A stretch of 48,019 bases of DNA from Brooklawnia sp049651565. Its GTDB lineage: Bacteria > Actinomycetota > Actinomycetes > Propionibacteriales > Propionibacteriaceae. A program made the translations under genes and the position numbers. Below, piece after piece: positions 23,231 to 33,493 of this stretch. Position 1 is the stretch's first letter; each line of letters starts with the position of its first letter. Where the stretch lies: positions 1 to 48,019 of the forward strand of contig NZ_JBASCI010000181.1 of NCBI RefSeq assembly GCF_049651565.1. The letters run 5' to 3'. Below the pieces are notes generated by a model. It was not told the origin of the DNA. It did no database searches and worked only from the letters and a program-made list of their open reading frames with translations.

Positions 23231-24409
23231 ATGTCGGTGCGGCGACGCCTGGTCAGATCGGTGGCCGCGGTCGTGGCCCTGGCTCTGGTGGCCGGCTGCG
23301 GGGGCAGCGCCGGTCGCCAACCCCACCTGGGCCAGACCATCCGGATCGGGCTGAACCTGGAGCAGTCCGGTGAGCTGGCATGGTACGGCGATTCGGCGCT
23401 GAAGGGCGTCCAGGTGGCGGTGGACGCGGTGAACGCGGCCGGCGGCATCGACGGCCGGCCCATCGAGATGGTTGTGGCGGACAACGGTTCGCAACCCGGT
23501 CGGACGGTGGTGTTGAGCGCCCAGATGATGAGTCAGGACAAAGCGCTTGCGGTGCTCGGACCGGTCACCGAGAACCTCTTCCGGGCCACCGCCACGGTGG
23601 CCGACCGGCACGAGATCGTCGCGGTGTCGACGCTGGCCTGCAGCAGCGAAGTGCTGGCCATGACCAAGCAGGCCCCGCACCCGTACCTCTTCCGAAGTTG
23701 CCTGGGCTACCGGCAGCATGGCGCCGCGATGGCGAACTTCGCAGTCGACGAACTGGATGCCCGGACCGCCGTTGTGCTGCGGTTCACCGAGGGCGCCTAC
23801 GCCAACTTCGCCGAGGGGTTCAGCGAGCGGTTCAGCGCCGCCGGCGGGCAGGTGGTGACCGACGACGTCATCCTCCCCGACGATACCGACCTGTGGCGCT
23901 ACGCGGCCCGGCTCGTCGAAGCGCCGGCCGACGTGGTGTACGTGGCGGCGCCGCCCTGGGAGACCGGTCACCTGATCGCGCAGCTGCGCGAATCCGGGCT
24001 GGCCCAACCGGTGCTCGGCATCGACGAACTGGACGACCCGGCCCTGCTCGAAGCGGCCGGCGCCGGCGCGCTGAACCGCGTCTACTTCAGCACCGACTAC
24101 GCGCCGTGGGACACCGGGAGCCCACGGTTGGCGCAGTACATCGAGAGCTATCGGAACACCTGGGACGGCGCCGACCCGAGCAGGTCGAGCGCGCTGGCCC
24201 ACGACGCGACGCTGATGATCATCGAGGCGATCCGGCGGGCCCGCGAACCGACCGGCGTCGAGGTGCAACGGGCGATGGTCGAGACCCAGGGCCTGTCCGG
24301 CGTCACCGGCCGGCTACGGGTGACCTCCGACCACGAGACCATCAAGGACGCACTGGTGGTCGAGTTGGTCGATGGTGCGCCCACCGCGGTGACCCCGGTG
24401 GCGCCCTGA
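23231..24409 (+). CDS. Second LivK-type substrate-binding lipoprotein
   Basis: The 392-residue product has an Arg-rich n-region (MSVRRRLVRS), a hydrophobic core and lipobox LVAGC with Cys23. The mature fold is the same as the first binding protein (IRIGLNLEQSGELAWYGD, VNAAGGIDGRPIEMVV), but the pocket region is divergent (VSTLACSSEVLAMTKQAPHP). It probably offers the LivHMGF permease a second ligand. Last gene of the operon. Its TGA faces the TGA of the phosphoglycerate mutase gene 3 nt away, within CCTGAG-A-CTCAGG (24405-24417). Confidence 0.88.
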   Translation: MSVRRRLVRSVAAVVALALVAGCGGSAGRQPHLGQTIRIGLNLEQSGELAWYGDSALKGVQVAVDAVNAAGGIDGRPIEMVVADNGSQPGRTVVLSAQMMSQDKALAVLGPVTENLFRATATVADRHEIVAVSTLACSSEVLAMTKQAPHPYLFRSCLGYRQHGAAMANFAVDELDARTAVVLRFTEGAYANFAEGFSERFSAAGGQVVTDDVILPDDTDLWRYAARLVEAPADVVYVAAPPWETGHLIAQLRESGLAQPVLGIDELDDPALLEAAGAGALNRVYFSTDYAPWDTGSPRLAQYIESYRNTWDGADPSRSSALAHDATLMIIEAIRRAREPTGVEVQRAMVETQGLSGVTGRLRVTSDHETIKDALVVELVDGAPTAVTPVAP

Positions 24410-24412
24410 GAC

Positions 24413-25156
24413 TCAGGTGCCGCCCTCGGCGGCAACCACCGCTGCCCGTCGGTACGCGGTGTGCGGGTCGAGGTAGCGGGCTGTCGGCCGGTGCCGCCCG
24501 AAGCTGTACACCAGCGGCTGACCGGTCGGCAGGTTGAGTCGTTCCACCTGCTCGTCGGGCAACTGCTCGACCAGCGCGCAGACCGCTCGCAGCGAGTTAC
24601 CGTGCCCGACCAGCACCACGTGCTGCCCGGCGGCCAGGTCCGGTTGCAACTCCTTCCACATCGGCCGGATCCGGTCGATCACTTCCCGCAATGACTCGCT
24701 CATCCCCGGCCGCAGCGGGCCCAGCCCGGCGGCCACCAGACCTGCCCAGCCGGCGACCTGCTCGGCGTCCGCGGGTGGTGGTTTGCCGTCCATGGTTCGG
24801 CGCAGCCGGAAGAACGCCTCCTCGCCGAGCATCAGGAGGGCCTGCCGCTTGGGCACATTGGTCAGGGCGCCGTAGTCGCGCTCGGCCAGACGCCAATCCT
24901 GAACGGCCGGTGGCAGGCCCAGCCGCTCGGCGATCACCTCCGCGGTGCGCCAGGCCCGCTGCAGGGGAGTGGTGATCAGCCGGTCCGGGTGGGTCTGCTC
25001 GGCGATCAGCAGCTCGGCCGCCTCATGGCACTGCTGCAACCCGCGCGGGCTCAGCGGCACGTCGAGCAGGCCGGTGAACCGCTGCTCGGCGTTGAAGGTG
25101 CTCTCACCGTGCCGAACCAGCACCAGTTCCCCGGTGGGGTTGGGTTGGTCAGGCAT
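24413..25156 (-). CDS. gpmA: 2,3-bisphosphoglycerate-dependent phosphoglycerate mutase
   Basis: The 247-residue histidine phosphatase-fold enzyme interconverts 3- and 2-phosphoglycerate in glycolysis. It shows LVRHGESTFN with the catalytic His near residue 18, TGLLDVPLSPRG, LQRAWRTAEV, WRLAERDYGAL and LVGHGNSLRA. Length equals the usual dPGM (about 250). Start ATG 25156 overlaps the upstream fructosamine kinase gene by 8 nt, so the two are coupled. The longer in-frame ORF upstream is a shadow of that kinase gene. Confidence 0.94.
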   Translation of the reverse strand: MPDQPNPTGELVLVRHGESTFNAEQRFTGLLDVPLSPRGLQQCHEAAELLIAEQTHPDRLITTPLQRAWRTAEVIAERLGLPPAVQDWRLAERDYGALTNVPKRQALLMLGEEAFFRLRRTMDGKPPPADAEQVAGWAGLVAAGLGPLRPGMSESLREVIDRIRPMWKELQPDLAAGQHVVLVGHGNSLRAVCALVEQLPDEQVERLNLPTGQPLVYSFGRHRPTARYLDPHTAYRRAAVVAAEGGT

Positions 25157-25901
25157 AGTGTTGCCCCACCGCCATCGCCTGCGCACCGTAGCCGGAGCCG
25201 AACAGCTCGGCGTGCACCAGCAGCGGGTGGAGCTGGTGCAGGCCGGTGCGGCTGCGCCAGTCGGACGGCAGCCCGGCGGCCTCGGCGTAGGCGTCCTCGA
25301 CCCGCCGCAGCTGGGTGCAGCCGAACAGCGCCAGCATCGCCAGGTCGGTCTGGCCGTGGCCACCGTGCGCGGCCGGGTCGATCATCACGATGCCCTGCTC
25401 GGTGGTCAGGACGTTGCCACCCCACAGGTCACCGTGGATTCGGGCGGGTGGGCGGCCATCGTCGAACTCGCCGTCGCGCAGGCGTTCGCAAACCCGTTCG
25501 ATGAGCGCGAGCCCGGCCGTCGGCAGCGAGCGCCGGTCGTGCGCGGCCCGGGCGTGCGGGAGCAGCCGAAGTTCGGCGTAGAACTCGCCCCAGCACTGGT
25601 GGTGGCCGAGCGGCAGCCGGGCGCGACCAATCCAGCCCGGCTGGGTATCGTCCCAACCCTCCGGTCCGCAGCCGAACGATGCCGCGCCGGCCGCGTGGGT
25701 GCGGGCCAGGTCGCGTCCGAACTGCGCGGCCGCCACCGGGGTCGTGGCCACCGGTTCGAGCCGCTGCTCGACCAGTTTCCGCTCGTCCCAGGCCAGCACC
25801 GGCACCACGGCCGCGCCTTCGGCGTCAGCAAGCCAGGCCAGCCCGTGCGCCTCCCACCGGATCTCGTCCGGGCTTCCGGTCTTGACGAAGTGCTGCGTCA
25901 T
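25149..25901 (-). CDS. Fructosamine kinase family protein
   Basis: The 250-residue protein-kinase-like-fold enzyme phosphorylates sugar amines such as fructosamines or ribulosamines on glycated lysines, leading to deglycation. Visible: the N-terminal nucleotide-binding strand with MTQHFVKTGS, FGRDLARTHAAGA, the catalytic loop RIHGDLWGGNVL (Asp of HGD), and metal-binding IDPAAHGGHGQTDLAML. Slightly shorter than the E. coli YniA (286). CACGAT stands 6 nt before the ATG, a weak possible leaderless -10. Lies in a minus-strand run after yaaA and the IMPACT gene and overlaps gpmA. Confidence 0.9.
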   Translation of the reverse strand: MTQHFVKTGSPDEIRWEAHGLAWLADAEGAAVVPVLAWDERKLVEQRLEPVATTPVAAAQFGRDLARTHAAGAASFGCGPEGWDDTQPGWIGRARLPLGHHQCWGEFYAELRLLPHARAAHDRRSLPTAGLALIERVCERLRDGEFDDGRPPARIHGDLWGGNVLTTEQGIVMIDPAAHGGHGQTDLAMLALFGCTQLRRVEDAYAEAAGLPSDWRSRTGLHQLHPLLVHAELFGSGYGAQAMAVGQHYA

Positions 25902-25934
25902 GGGCCAATCGTGGCATGTCCGCGGCGGGCGGGC

Positions 25935-26612
25935 TCAGGCCTCGTCCAACCAGCGCACCGCGCCCAGCCCGGGGGCCGCGCGGCCACCTGACAACTCGGC
26001 CAGCTGGTCGACCATCGCCTCAATGGTGGCTGGCTCGTCGGGTACCGCGAGGGTCAGGTCGGCGTGGTCGGCGCGATAGCTGGTCGGCTCCACGTGCACA
26101 CCGCGGGACCGCAGGGTGGTCTCTATGCGTCCGGCTTCGGGGATCGGCAGCGGCAGGGTCAGTTCCTGCATCCGCTGCCGGACGACCATCCGCGCGGCGT
26201 CCAGGGTGGCGGCCGCGGTGTCGGAGTAGGCCTGCACCAGTCCGCCCGCGCCCAGCTTCACCCCGCCGAAGTAGCGCACCACCGCGACCACCACGTCGGA
26301 CAGTTCGGTGACCCCGGGCGAGGTCTGGCGTCCGGTGATGGCGTTCAGGATGGGCGCGCCGGCGGTGCCGCTCGGCTCACCGTCGTCGCTGGATCGTTGG
26401 GTGTCGCGGTCGGGGCCCAGCACGAAGGCGTGGCAGACGTGCCGGGCGGTGCGGTGCTGCTGGCGGAGATCGGCGAGGAACGACCGGGCTTCTTCCTCGG
26501 TCTCGACCCGCGCGGCATACCCGATGAACCTGGACCGCTTGATCTCGATCTCCACACTGGGACGCGCGGTGCGCCGCAGCACCACGTAGTGGTTGGCCTG
26601 CGCCTGGCTCAT
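25935..26612 (-). CDS. YigZ/IMPACT family protein (UPF0029)
   Basis: The 225-residue protein has the UPF0029 core, with IKRSRFIGYAARV, HVCHAFVLG, SDDGEPSGTAGAPIL and VVVAVVRYFGGVKLGAGGL, followed by a C-terminal DUF1949-like ferredoxin-fold part. Bacterial YigZ function is not settled; the eukaryotic relative IMPACT modulates the Gcn2 response. Its start overlaps the yaaA stop by 4 nt (26609-26612), indicating one operon with yaaA. Confidence 0.92.
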   Translation of the reverse strand: MSQAQANHYVVLRRTARPSVEIEIKRSRFIGYAARVETEEEARSFLADLRQQHRTARHVCHAFVLGPDRDTQRSSDDGEPSGTAGAPILNAITGRQTSPGVTELSDVVVAVVRYFGGVKLGAGGLVQAYSDTAAATLDAARMVVRQRMQELTLPLPIPEAGRIETTLRSRGVHVEPTSYRADHADLTLAVPDEPATIEAMVDQLAELSGGRAAPGLGAVRWLDEA

Positions 26613-27394
26613 GCAGCCGCCGACCGCACGTAGACCGGGGTGAGGCGGGTGGAGCTGGCCTCGTCGAACCGGTATCCGGATTCGTCGAAGTCGCGCAGCC
26701 GGCGCACCGAGCGGATCCGGTTGCGGACCACCCAGCCGGCCATCTCGCCGCGGGCCCGCTTGGCGAAGAACGCAACCATCCGGCGCCTGCCGCCTGGTCC
26801 TACCTCCTCGAAGCGGGGCGAGATGATCTCGGCGGTCAGCACGTCGGGGTTCACCACTGCGAAGTACTCCCTGGACGCCAGGTTGAGCACGATTCCCGGG
26901 TCGGGTGATTCGGCCAGGTCGGCGGCCAGTATCTCGCTGACCTGGTCGCCCCAGAAGTCGTACAGGTCGCGGCCGCGGTCGGTGGCCAGCCGGGTGCCCA
27001 TCTCCAGGCGGTACGGCTGGATCAGGTCGAGCGGCCGCAGCACCCCGTACAGCCCGGACAGGATCCGGACGGTCTTCTGCGCCTCGGTGAAGTCCCGCTC
27101 GCCGAATCGGGTGGGAGCCGACATGCCACGGTAGACGTCGCCGGCGAACGCCAGCACTGCCTGCCGGGCGTTGTTGGTGGTGAATGGCGGGTCGAAGTCC
27201 CGGTAACGGGTCGCATTGAGGGCGGCCAGTTCGTCCGAGATGCCCATCAGGGACGCCACCTCGGCCACCGACTTGGTGCGCATGACCTCAATCAGCCTCA
27301 CCGACTCGTCCAGCAGCCTCGGCTGGGAGTGCTTGCGGGTGACCGGTCTGGACTCGAAGTCGAGGCTCTTGGCGGGGGACAGCAGCACCAGCAT
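26609..27394 (-). CDS. yaaA: Peroxide stress protein YaaA (DUF328/UPF0246)
   Basis: The 261-residue product shows the family hallmarks LVLLSPAKSLDF at the N-terminus, YRDFDPPF, LSGLYGVLRPLDLIQPYRLEMG and the C-terminal FFAKRARGEMAGW. E. coli YaaA lowers intracellular free iron and DNA damage under H2O2 stress and has a DNA-binding fold. It is the first gene of the minus-strand run yaaA-yigZ-fn3k-gpmA. TACCGT (27407-27402, minus) 7 nt before the ATG indicates a leaderless promoter. Confidence 0.93.
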   Translation of the reverse strand: MLVLLSPAKSLDFESRPVTRKHSQPRLLDESVRLIEVMRTKSVAEVASLMGISDELAALNATRYRDFDPPFTTNNARQAVLAFAGDVYRGMSAPTRFGERDFTEAQKTVRILSGLYGVLRPLDLIQPYRLEMGTRLATDRGRDLYDFWGDQVSEILAADLAESPDPGIVLNLASREYFAVVNPDVLTAEIISPRFEEVGPGGRRRMVAFFAKRARGEMAGWVVRNRIRSVRRLRDFDESGYRFDEASSTRLTPVYVRSAAA

Positions 27395-27401
27395 GCGGGC
27401 A

Positions 27402-27407
27402 ACGGTA
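27402..27407 (-). promoter_or_regulatory. -10 element TACCGT for leaderless yaaA operon
   Basis: TACCGT on the minus strand is 7 nt from ATG 27394, with no ribosome site between. Confidence 0.5.
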
Positions 27408-27489
27408 CCCGAGCCCGCAGGGGCTCCCGGCCAGCCTGTCGGTCGCCCTATGGTCTAGTCGATCCATCAACGATTTGTTGGAGGCGAGC

Positions 27490-29853
<2,364 letters not shown>

Positions 29854-29868
29854 GTGAGGAGGAGAACG

Positions 29869-30369
29869 GTGGAAGTCACCGACATGTTGTTGCCGACCCT
29901 GCCCTTGGCGGAACTGGTGATCCGGGGCAGCGTCACCTTCCTGGTGCTGTACACCCTGATCAGGGTGGTGGGCCGGCGTGAGTCGGGCGGGCTGGGCCTG
30001 ACCGATGTGCTGGTGATTGTGCTGGCCGCAGATGCCGCGAGCACCGGCATGAACGGCGACAGCAAGTCGATCGGCGACGGCTTCGTGCTGGTTTGCGTGA
30101 TCCTGGGTTGGAGCATGGTGATCGACGCGCTCAGCTACCGCTTCCCCCGGTTCGCCAGCATCGCCAAGGCCGGGCCTAAGCCGCTGATCGAGAACGGGGA
30201 GCTGGTGCGGCGGACGCTGCGCCGGGAGTTCATGACGGAACAAGAGGTGATGACCCAGCTGCGGATGCACGAGATCGACGATGTCTCGCTGGTGGAGCAC
30301 GCCTACCTGGAGCCGAACGGCAGCGTCAGCATCGTCAAGCGGGTTCGGGCCGACGAGGATGCGGGGTAG
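29869..30369 (+). CDS. DUF421 (YetF-like) membrane protein
   Basis: The 166-residue protein has about three N-terminal hydrophobic segments (ELVIRGSVTFLVLYTLIRVV, then TDVLVIVLAADAA, then FVLVCVILGWSMVIDAL) and a C-terminal cytoplasmic domain (KPLIENGELVRRTLRRE, HEIDDVSLVEHAYLEPNGSV). This is the YetF/YdfS layout. The role is unknown; YetF-family proteins are tied to spore or envelope processes in Bacillus. GTG 29869 is preferred because AGGAGG is ideally spaced. It begins 15 nt after the UvrA-like gene, so they are probably cotranscribed. Its stop codon lies in the loop of a GC-rich hairpin. Confidence 0.82.
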   Translation: MEVTDMLLPTLPLAELVIRGSVTFLVLYTLIRVVGRRESGGLGLTDVLVIVLAADAASTGMNGDSKSIGDGFVLVCVILGWSMVIDALSYRFPRFASIAKAGPKPLIENGELVRRTLRREFMTEQEVMTQLRMHEIDDVSLVEHAYLEPNGSVSIVKRVRADEDAG

Positions 30370-30377
30370 GTCCCCGC
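30361..30377 (+). terminator. Hairpin over the DUF421 stop codon
   Basis: GCGGGG (30361-30366) pairs with CCCCGC (30372-30377) across TAGGT, which contains the TAG stop. Short, no U-tract; possible terminator. Confidence 0.4.
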
Positions 30378-30400
30378 GGCTGATCCCACGCGGCCGTCGG

Positions 30401-30440
30401 ATTCAGTGCTGGCTGAATTCAGGACTCGATGTATCATCGA
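30401..30440. promoter_or_regulatory. Operator/promoter of the arsR-CDF operon
   Basis: Two inverted repeats: ATTCAG-N6-CTGAAT (30401-30418) and TCGATG-TAT-CATCGA (30426-30440). The second covers TATCAT (30432-30437), a near-consensus -10 placed 7 nt before GTG 30445. The layout fits repression by the ArsR-family protein encoded next. Confidence 0.65.
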
Positions 30441-30444
30441 TCGC

Positions 30445-30807
30445 GTGATTGCAGCACCGGCGACAGTGGATCGGATGGCGGCCCTGGCACGCTTCGGACA
30501 TGCCTTGTCAGACCCGACCAGGGTGGGCATCCTGATGCACCTGCGCCGGCACGACTCGTACCCGGCGCACCTGGCCGATGAACTGGGGGTGACCCGGCAG
30601 TCGATATCGAACCACTTGGCCTGCCTGCGCGGGTGCGGCATGGTGGTGGCGGTGCCGGAGGGACGCCGCAACCGCTACCGGCTGGCGGATGAGCGGCTGG
30701 CCCACGCCCTGGACGATTTGGTCCAGGTGGTGCGCGGAATTGATCCCGAATTGGTGGACGAGGCCCATGAGGGGATGGCCGGGCTGGGGGAGGAGGCCGA
30801 CGAATGA
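30445..30807 (+). CDS. ArsR/SmtB family metal-responsive repressor
   Basis: The 120-residue winged-helix protein has LARFGHALSDPTRVGILMHL (dimer helix), then the recognition region ADELGVTRQSISNHLACLRGCG and the wing VVAVPEGRRNRYRLADE. ArsR-family repressors leave DNA when metal binds. Here only one Cys pair flanks the recognition helix, as CLRGC, and His/Asp/Glu residues in the C-terminal helix could form a second site. The ligand is probably Zn2+, Cd2+ or Co2+ given the downstream exporter. GTG 30445 is preferred for the TATCAT -10 7 nt upstream. Its TGA overlaps the exporter ATG (ATGA, 30804-30807). Confidence 0.88.
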   Translation: MIAAPATVDRMAALARFGHALSDPTRVGILMHLRRHDSYPAHLADELGVTRQSISNHLACLRGCGMVVAVPEGRRNRYRLADERLAHALDDLVQVVRGIDPELVDEAHEGMAGLGEEADE

Positions 30808-31712
30808 ACCACTCGCACGGCCAAGTGCCGGTGACCGGGCACGTGGGCATCCGCTATCGCCGGCGTATGCTGGTCAGCTTCGCGCTGGTGGCCATGTTCA
30901 TGGTCGTCGAGCTGGTCTTCGGCTTCCTGTCCGGGTCGTTGGCGCTGATCTCGGACGCCGGACACATGATGGCCGACGTCGTGGCGCTCGGGGCCGCGTT
31001 GCTGGCCACCACGATCGCCGCCCGGTCGACCAGCGACGGACGGCGCACCTACGGGTCGTACCGGGTCGAGGTATTCGCCGCCGGGCTGACGGTGCTGATC
31101 ATGCTGGGGGTCGCGATCTACGTGGTGGTCGAGGGATTCAGCCGGCTTGGCAATGGTGACGCGGTGGCTACCACGCCGATGGTCATTGTCGGCGCGCTCG
31201 GGCTGGCGGTGAACGTGGTCGTGATGCTGCTGCTGCGCGAGGGCGCGAAGAGTTCGGTGAACGTGAAGGCGGCCTACTTCGAGGTGATCGCGGACGCCGC
31301 GGGCAGCGTGGGCGTCCTGTTGGCCGGCGCACTGATCGTACTCACCGGATCGACCATCTGGGACACCGTGGTGGCATTGGCGATCGGAACGTTCGTCGGG
31401 GTGCGAGCCGTGGTGCTGGGGCGTCAGGTCATGGCGATCCTCGGGCAGGAGGCGCCGCACACCATCAGTCTGGACAAGGTGACCGGCGACCTGGCGGCAG
31501 TTCCCGGCGTCACCGAGGTGCACGACCTGCACCTGTGGACGCTGACCTCCGGCATGCACGTCGCCACCGCGCACCTGGTGGTGGACGCCGACAGCCCCGC
31601 GCAGGAAGTCCTGACCCGGGCGCAGGAGGTGCTGGAGTCCAGGCATGGCATCGAGCACGCGACGCTACAGACCGAGAGCGGTCCCACCCGGCAGTGCCAG
31701 CTGGACTGGTAG
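30804..31712 (+). CDS. Cation diffusion facilitator, heavy-metal exporter (CzcD/ZitB type)
   Basis: The 302-residue protein has six membrane segments. The metal site in segment 2 is kept as DAGHMMAD. In segment 5 the usual HxxxD is ExxxD (YFEVIAD). The cytoplasmic C-terminal domain contains TEVHDLHLWTLTSGMHVATAHLVV, typical of CDF dimerisation domains. The short N-terminus has only one His pair, not a long His-rich tail. Expected to export Zn2+, Cd2+ or a similar ion by proton antiport, under control of the ArsR protein with which it is translationally coupled. Confidence 0.92.
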   Translation: MNHSHGQVPVTGHVGIRYRRRMLVSFALVAMFMVVELVFGFLSGSLALISDAGHMMADVVALGAALLATTIAARSTSDGRRTYGSYRVEVFAAGLTVLIMLGVAIYVVVEGFSRLGNGDAVATTPMVIVGALGLAVNVVVMLLLREGAKSSVNVKAAYFEVIADAAGSVGVLLAGALIVLTGSTIWDTVVALAIGTFVGVRAVVLGRQVMAILGQEAPHTISLDKVTGDLAAVPGVTEVHDLHLWTLTSGMHVATAHLVVDADSPAQEVLTRAQEVLESRHGIEHATLQTESGPTRQCQLDW

Positions 31713-31798
31713 CCCGAACGGGTTCCACCGGGAGCGGGTAACGGTCGTTCGTCGTCCTGTTGGCTGGCCCTGAGGTGGCCGGCTGACAGGATCTATCC

Positions 31799-32425
31799 AT
31801 GCGGCTGGAAGAAGAACGAATGGTGTGGTCCTCGCGCGCTCGACAGGAGGCATCGGGAAACCACCTGCTGGTTCTTCTGCACGGTGCCGGCGGCGTCCCG
31901 GATGACCTGACACCCTGCTTCGAGGTACTACCTCCCGGGATCTCGGCGGTGTCCTTGGGCGGCCCGATCGCAGCCGAGGGACGGTGGGCATGGGCGCACC
32001 TGGATGAGCCCGACCCGGATGGTTTGCGAGATTCTGCTCGGGCGGTCTCGTCTTGGCTGGACAGCTTGCGAGGTTTCTCATCGGTCGGCCTTCTTGGCTT
32101 CTCGCAAGGAGCCGCCGTAGTGATTGAGATGCTCCGTCACTGTCCACAGCGGGTCGTCTACGCGGTTGTGTTGTCAGGGTTGCTGCCCAGTGAAGTCGAT
32201 GACCGGGATGGGGAGGTGGCCCGCCACTCACCGCCTGTGTTCATGGGGACCGGTAACTTGGACGATGTCATACCGCCGGAAGAGACCCGGGCGCTTCGCG
32301 CCTGGCTCCGCCGCCACACTGCGGTAACCGAGCACCGGTACCCGACGCTCGGACATGGGATGTCGTCCGATGAAATCAGGGATGCGATCTCGTTCGCCGA
32401 ACGGCACCTCGGGTCCTCGCAGTAA
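31799..32425 (+). CDS. Alpha/beta hydrolase, carboxylesterase/phospholipase type
   Basis: The 208-residue protein shows the oxyanion-hole motif LLHGAGG (27-32), nucleophile elbow GFSQGAA (Ser102), acid near Asp155-156 (GNLDDVIP, the position used by this family) and catalytic His186 (TLGHGMS). Similar to YpfH-type serine esterases; the substrate is unknown. No signal peptide. Two starts are possible: ATG 31799 with CAGGAT 6 nt upstream (leaderless), or ATG 31820 after GAAGAA. Base use is less GC-biased than its neighbours, which hints at acquisition. It marks the beginning of the more variable stretch. Confidence 0.85.
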   Translation: MRLEEERMVWSSRARQEASGNHLLVLLHGAGGVPDDLTPCFEVLPPGISAVSLGGPIAAEGRWAWAHLDEPDPDGLRDSARAVSSWLDSLRGFSSVGLLGFSQGAAVVIEMLRHCPQRVVYAVVLSGLLPSEVDDRDGEVARHSPPVFMGTGNLDDVIPPEETRALRAWLRRHTAVTEHRYPTLGHGMSSDEIRDAISFAERHLGSSQ

Positions 32426-32506
32426 CGCCTTGTGTGGCGCCGGGATTTGAGCACGGAAACCAGCGGACCGAGAGCCGTCCCACTCGGCATTGCGGGAGTA
32501 GTGACC

Positions 32507-33013
32507 TCAGTCGGTCCAGAAATCAGTGATCGGATTGGGTATCACCCCGGCCGCTTTGGCCGAGTGGGGCGGGAAGCCCTGCTCGATGCTGGCGGCCAAC
32601 TTCTGGCGCTCTGCCTGTTCGGTGCCGAGCCTGGCCCGGGCGGCATCGTTGGTGAACCCGACCACGTATGACAGCTCCTGCTGGGTGCCATCGGCGTACT
32701 CGATCCGTCCCTCGATCAGGGTTTCGAATATGTCGCCGTGCTTTTTGCCCGCCCGCAGGTTCCGATAGACCTTGACCGGGGTCTGGGACGGCTTCATCTG
32801 CGGAGGCGGGTTCTCGACCTCGACGGTGGCTACGCTTTCGGAACCCCAGTCGTGGTACCTGGTCTGCGTCAAGTGGCGCGCGACGCTCACATGACCGTTG
32901 TCGTAGCGGGTCGTGATGACCATCTCGGTGGCGGCGCCGTCAGGGCTGGCCCGCAGCGCGTAGTCGGTGAGCTGTCTGCTGATCACATTGGCCGGCCAGG
33001 TTGGACTATTCAT
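32507..33013 (-). CDS. Hypothetical protein, 168 residues
   Basis: No family recognised. The product starts MNSPTWPANVISRQLTDYAL, is soluble-looking with mixed strand and helix, and includes TRYHDWGSESVATVEVENPP, VKVYRNLRAGKKHGDIFETL and a C-terminal helical region ERQKLAASIEQGFPPHSA. No signal peptide, membrane span or catalytic motif is evident. The ATG at 33013 is chosen because GGGAG lies 7 nt upstream; longer in-frame starts exist (33076, 33109). Faces the hydrolase gene across an 81-nt gap in which no clear terminator was found. Confidence 0.6.
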   Translation of the reverse strand: MNSPTWPANVISRQLTDYALRASPDGAATEMVITTRYDNGHVSVARHLTQTRYHDWGSESVATVEVENPPPQMKPSQTPVKVYRNLRAGKKHGDIFETLIEGRIEYADGTQQELSYVVGFTNDAARARLGTEQAERQKLAASIEQGFPPHSAKAAGVIPNPITDFWTD

Positions 33014-33147
33014 CACGGCTCCCAAGGACGGTGGTGTGATTCGGGCGCTGCCAACTACATTGTGGATCGCAGCCATTCCTGATGAGGACGAACCAGCCGT
33101 AACCGGCACTGGCGGGAGCTGAGCGAAAGACTTGGTGTGGAAGGTGG

Positions 33148-33178
33148 TATCGGGTGTCCGATAAGTGACATTATGTCA
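33148..33178. promoter_or_regulatory. Two adjacent palindromes upstream of the variable region
   Basis: TATCGG-GTGT-CCGATA (33148-33163) and TGACAT-T-ATGTCA (33166-33178) are both perfect and only 2 nt apart. They look like repressor-binding sites; the protein that binds them is unknown. Confidence 0.55.
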
Positions 33179-33292
33179 TCATGCTTGGAACAGGCAGGCC
33201 TGTGCGCTGTCTTCTTGCCAACCTCCTTCGGCGTCTCCTTTCCCAGCCCGAGCGAGCTTTGACGACACCGAGAGGGTTAGGGTTCACTCCGA

Positions 33293-33493
33293 GTGCGACC
33301 GTGGTCCCGCCTGCCCAAATCGGTTCACATCACGCTCATCCCTGTTCACCCCAGCGGGTGGACCTACGTGCATCGTTCCGGCCTAATCCTCACCGGAGCG
33401 GGCACGTTCCTGTCGGACGAGGCTCAGCAGCGAAGCTGGTTCGAAGAACAACTGCACCGGTGGCGTAGATATGGCGCTGACCGAATCAGGTGA
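33293..33493 (+). CDS. Doubtful small ORF, 66 residues
   Basis: The GTG-started frame reads with plausible amino-acid composition (SVHITLIPVHPSGWTYVH, then a C-terminal helix DEAQQRSWFEEQLHRWRRYG). It overlaps the next ORF by 23 nt, as paired small genes often do. A TAGGGT hexamer lies at 33278-33283, 9 nt before the GTG. No family recognised. A competing ORF in another frame (33181-33468) has arginine/proline-rich, non-protein-like content and is not listed. Confidence 0.35.
   Translation: MRPWSRLPKSVHITLIPVHPSGWTYVHRSGLILTGAGTFLSDEAQQRSWFEEQLHRWRRYGADRIR

Noticed and set aside
33181..33468. A 95-residue ORF directly after the two palindromes
   Set aside because: Arg/Pro/Ser-rich composition without secondary-structure character; the overlapping frame at 33293 reads more like protein. 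Not excluded.
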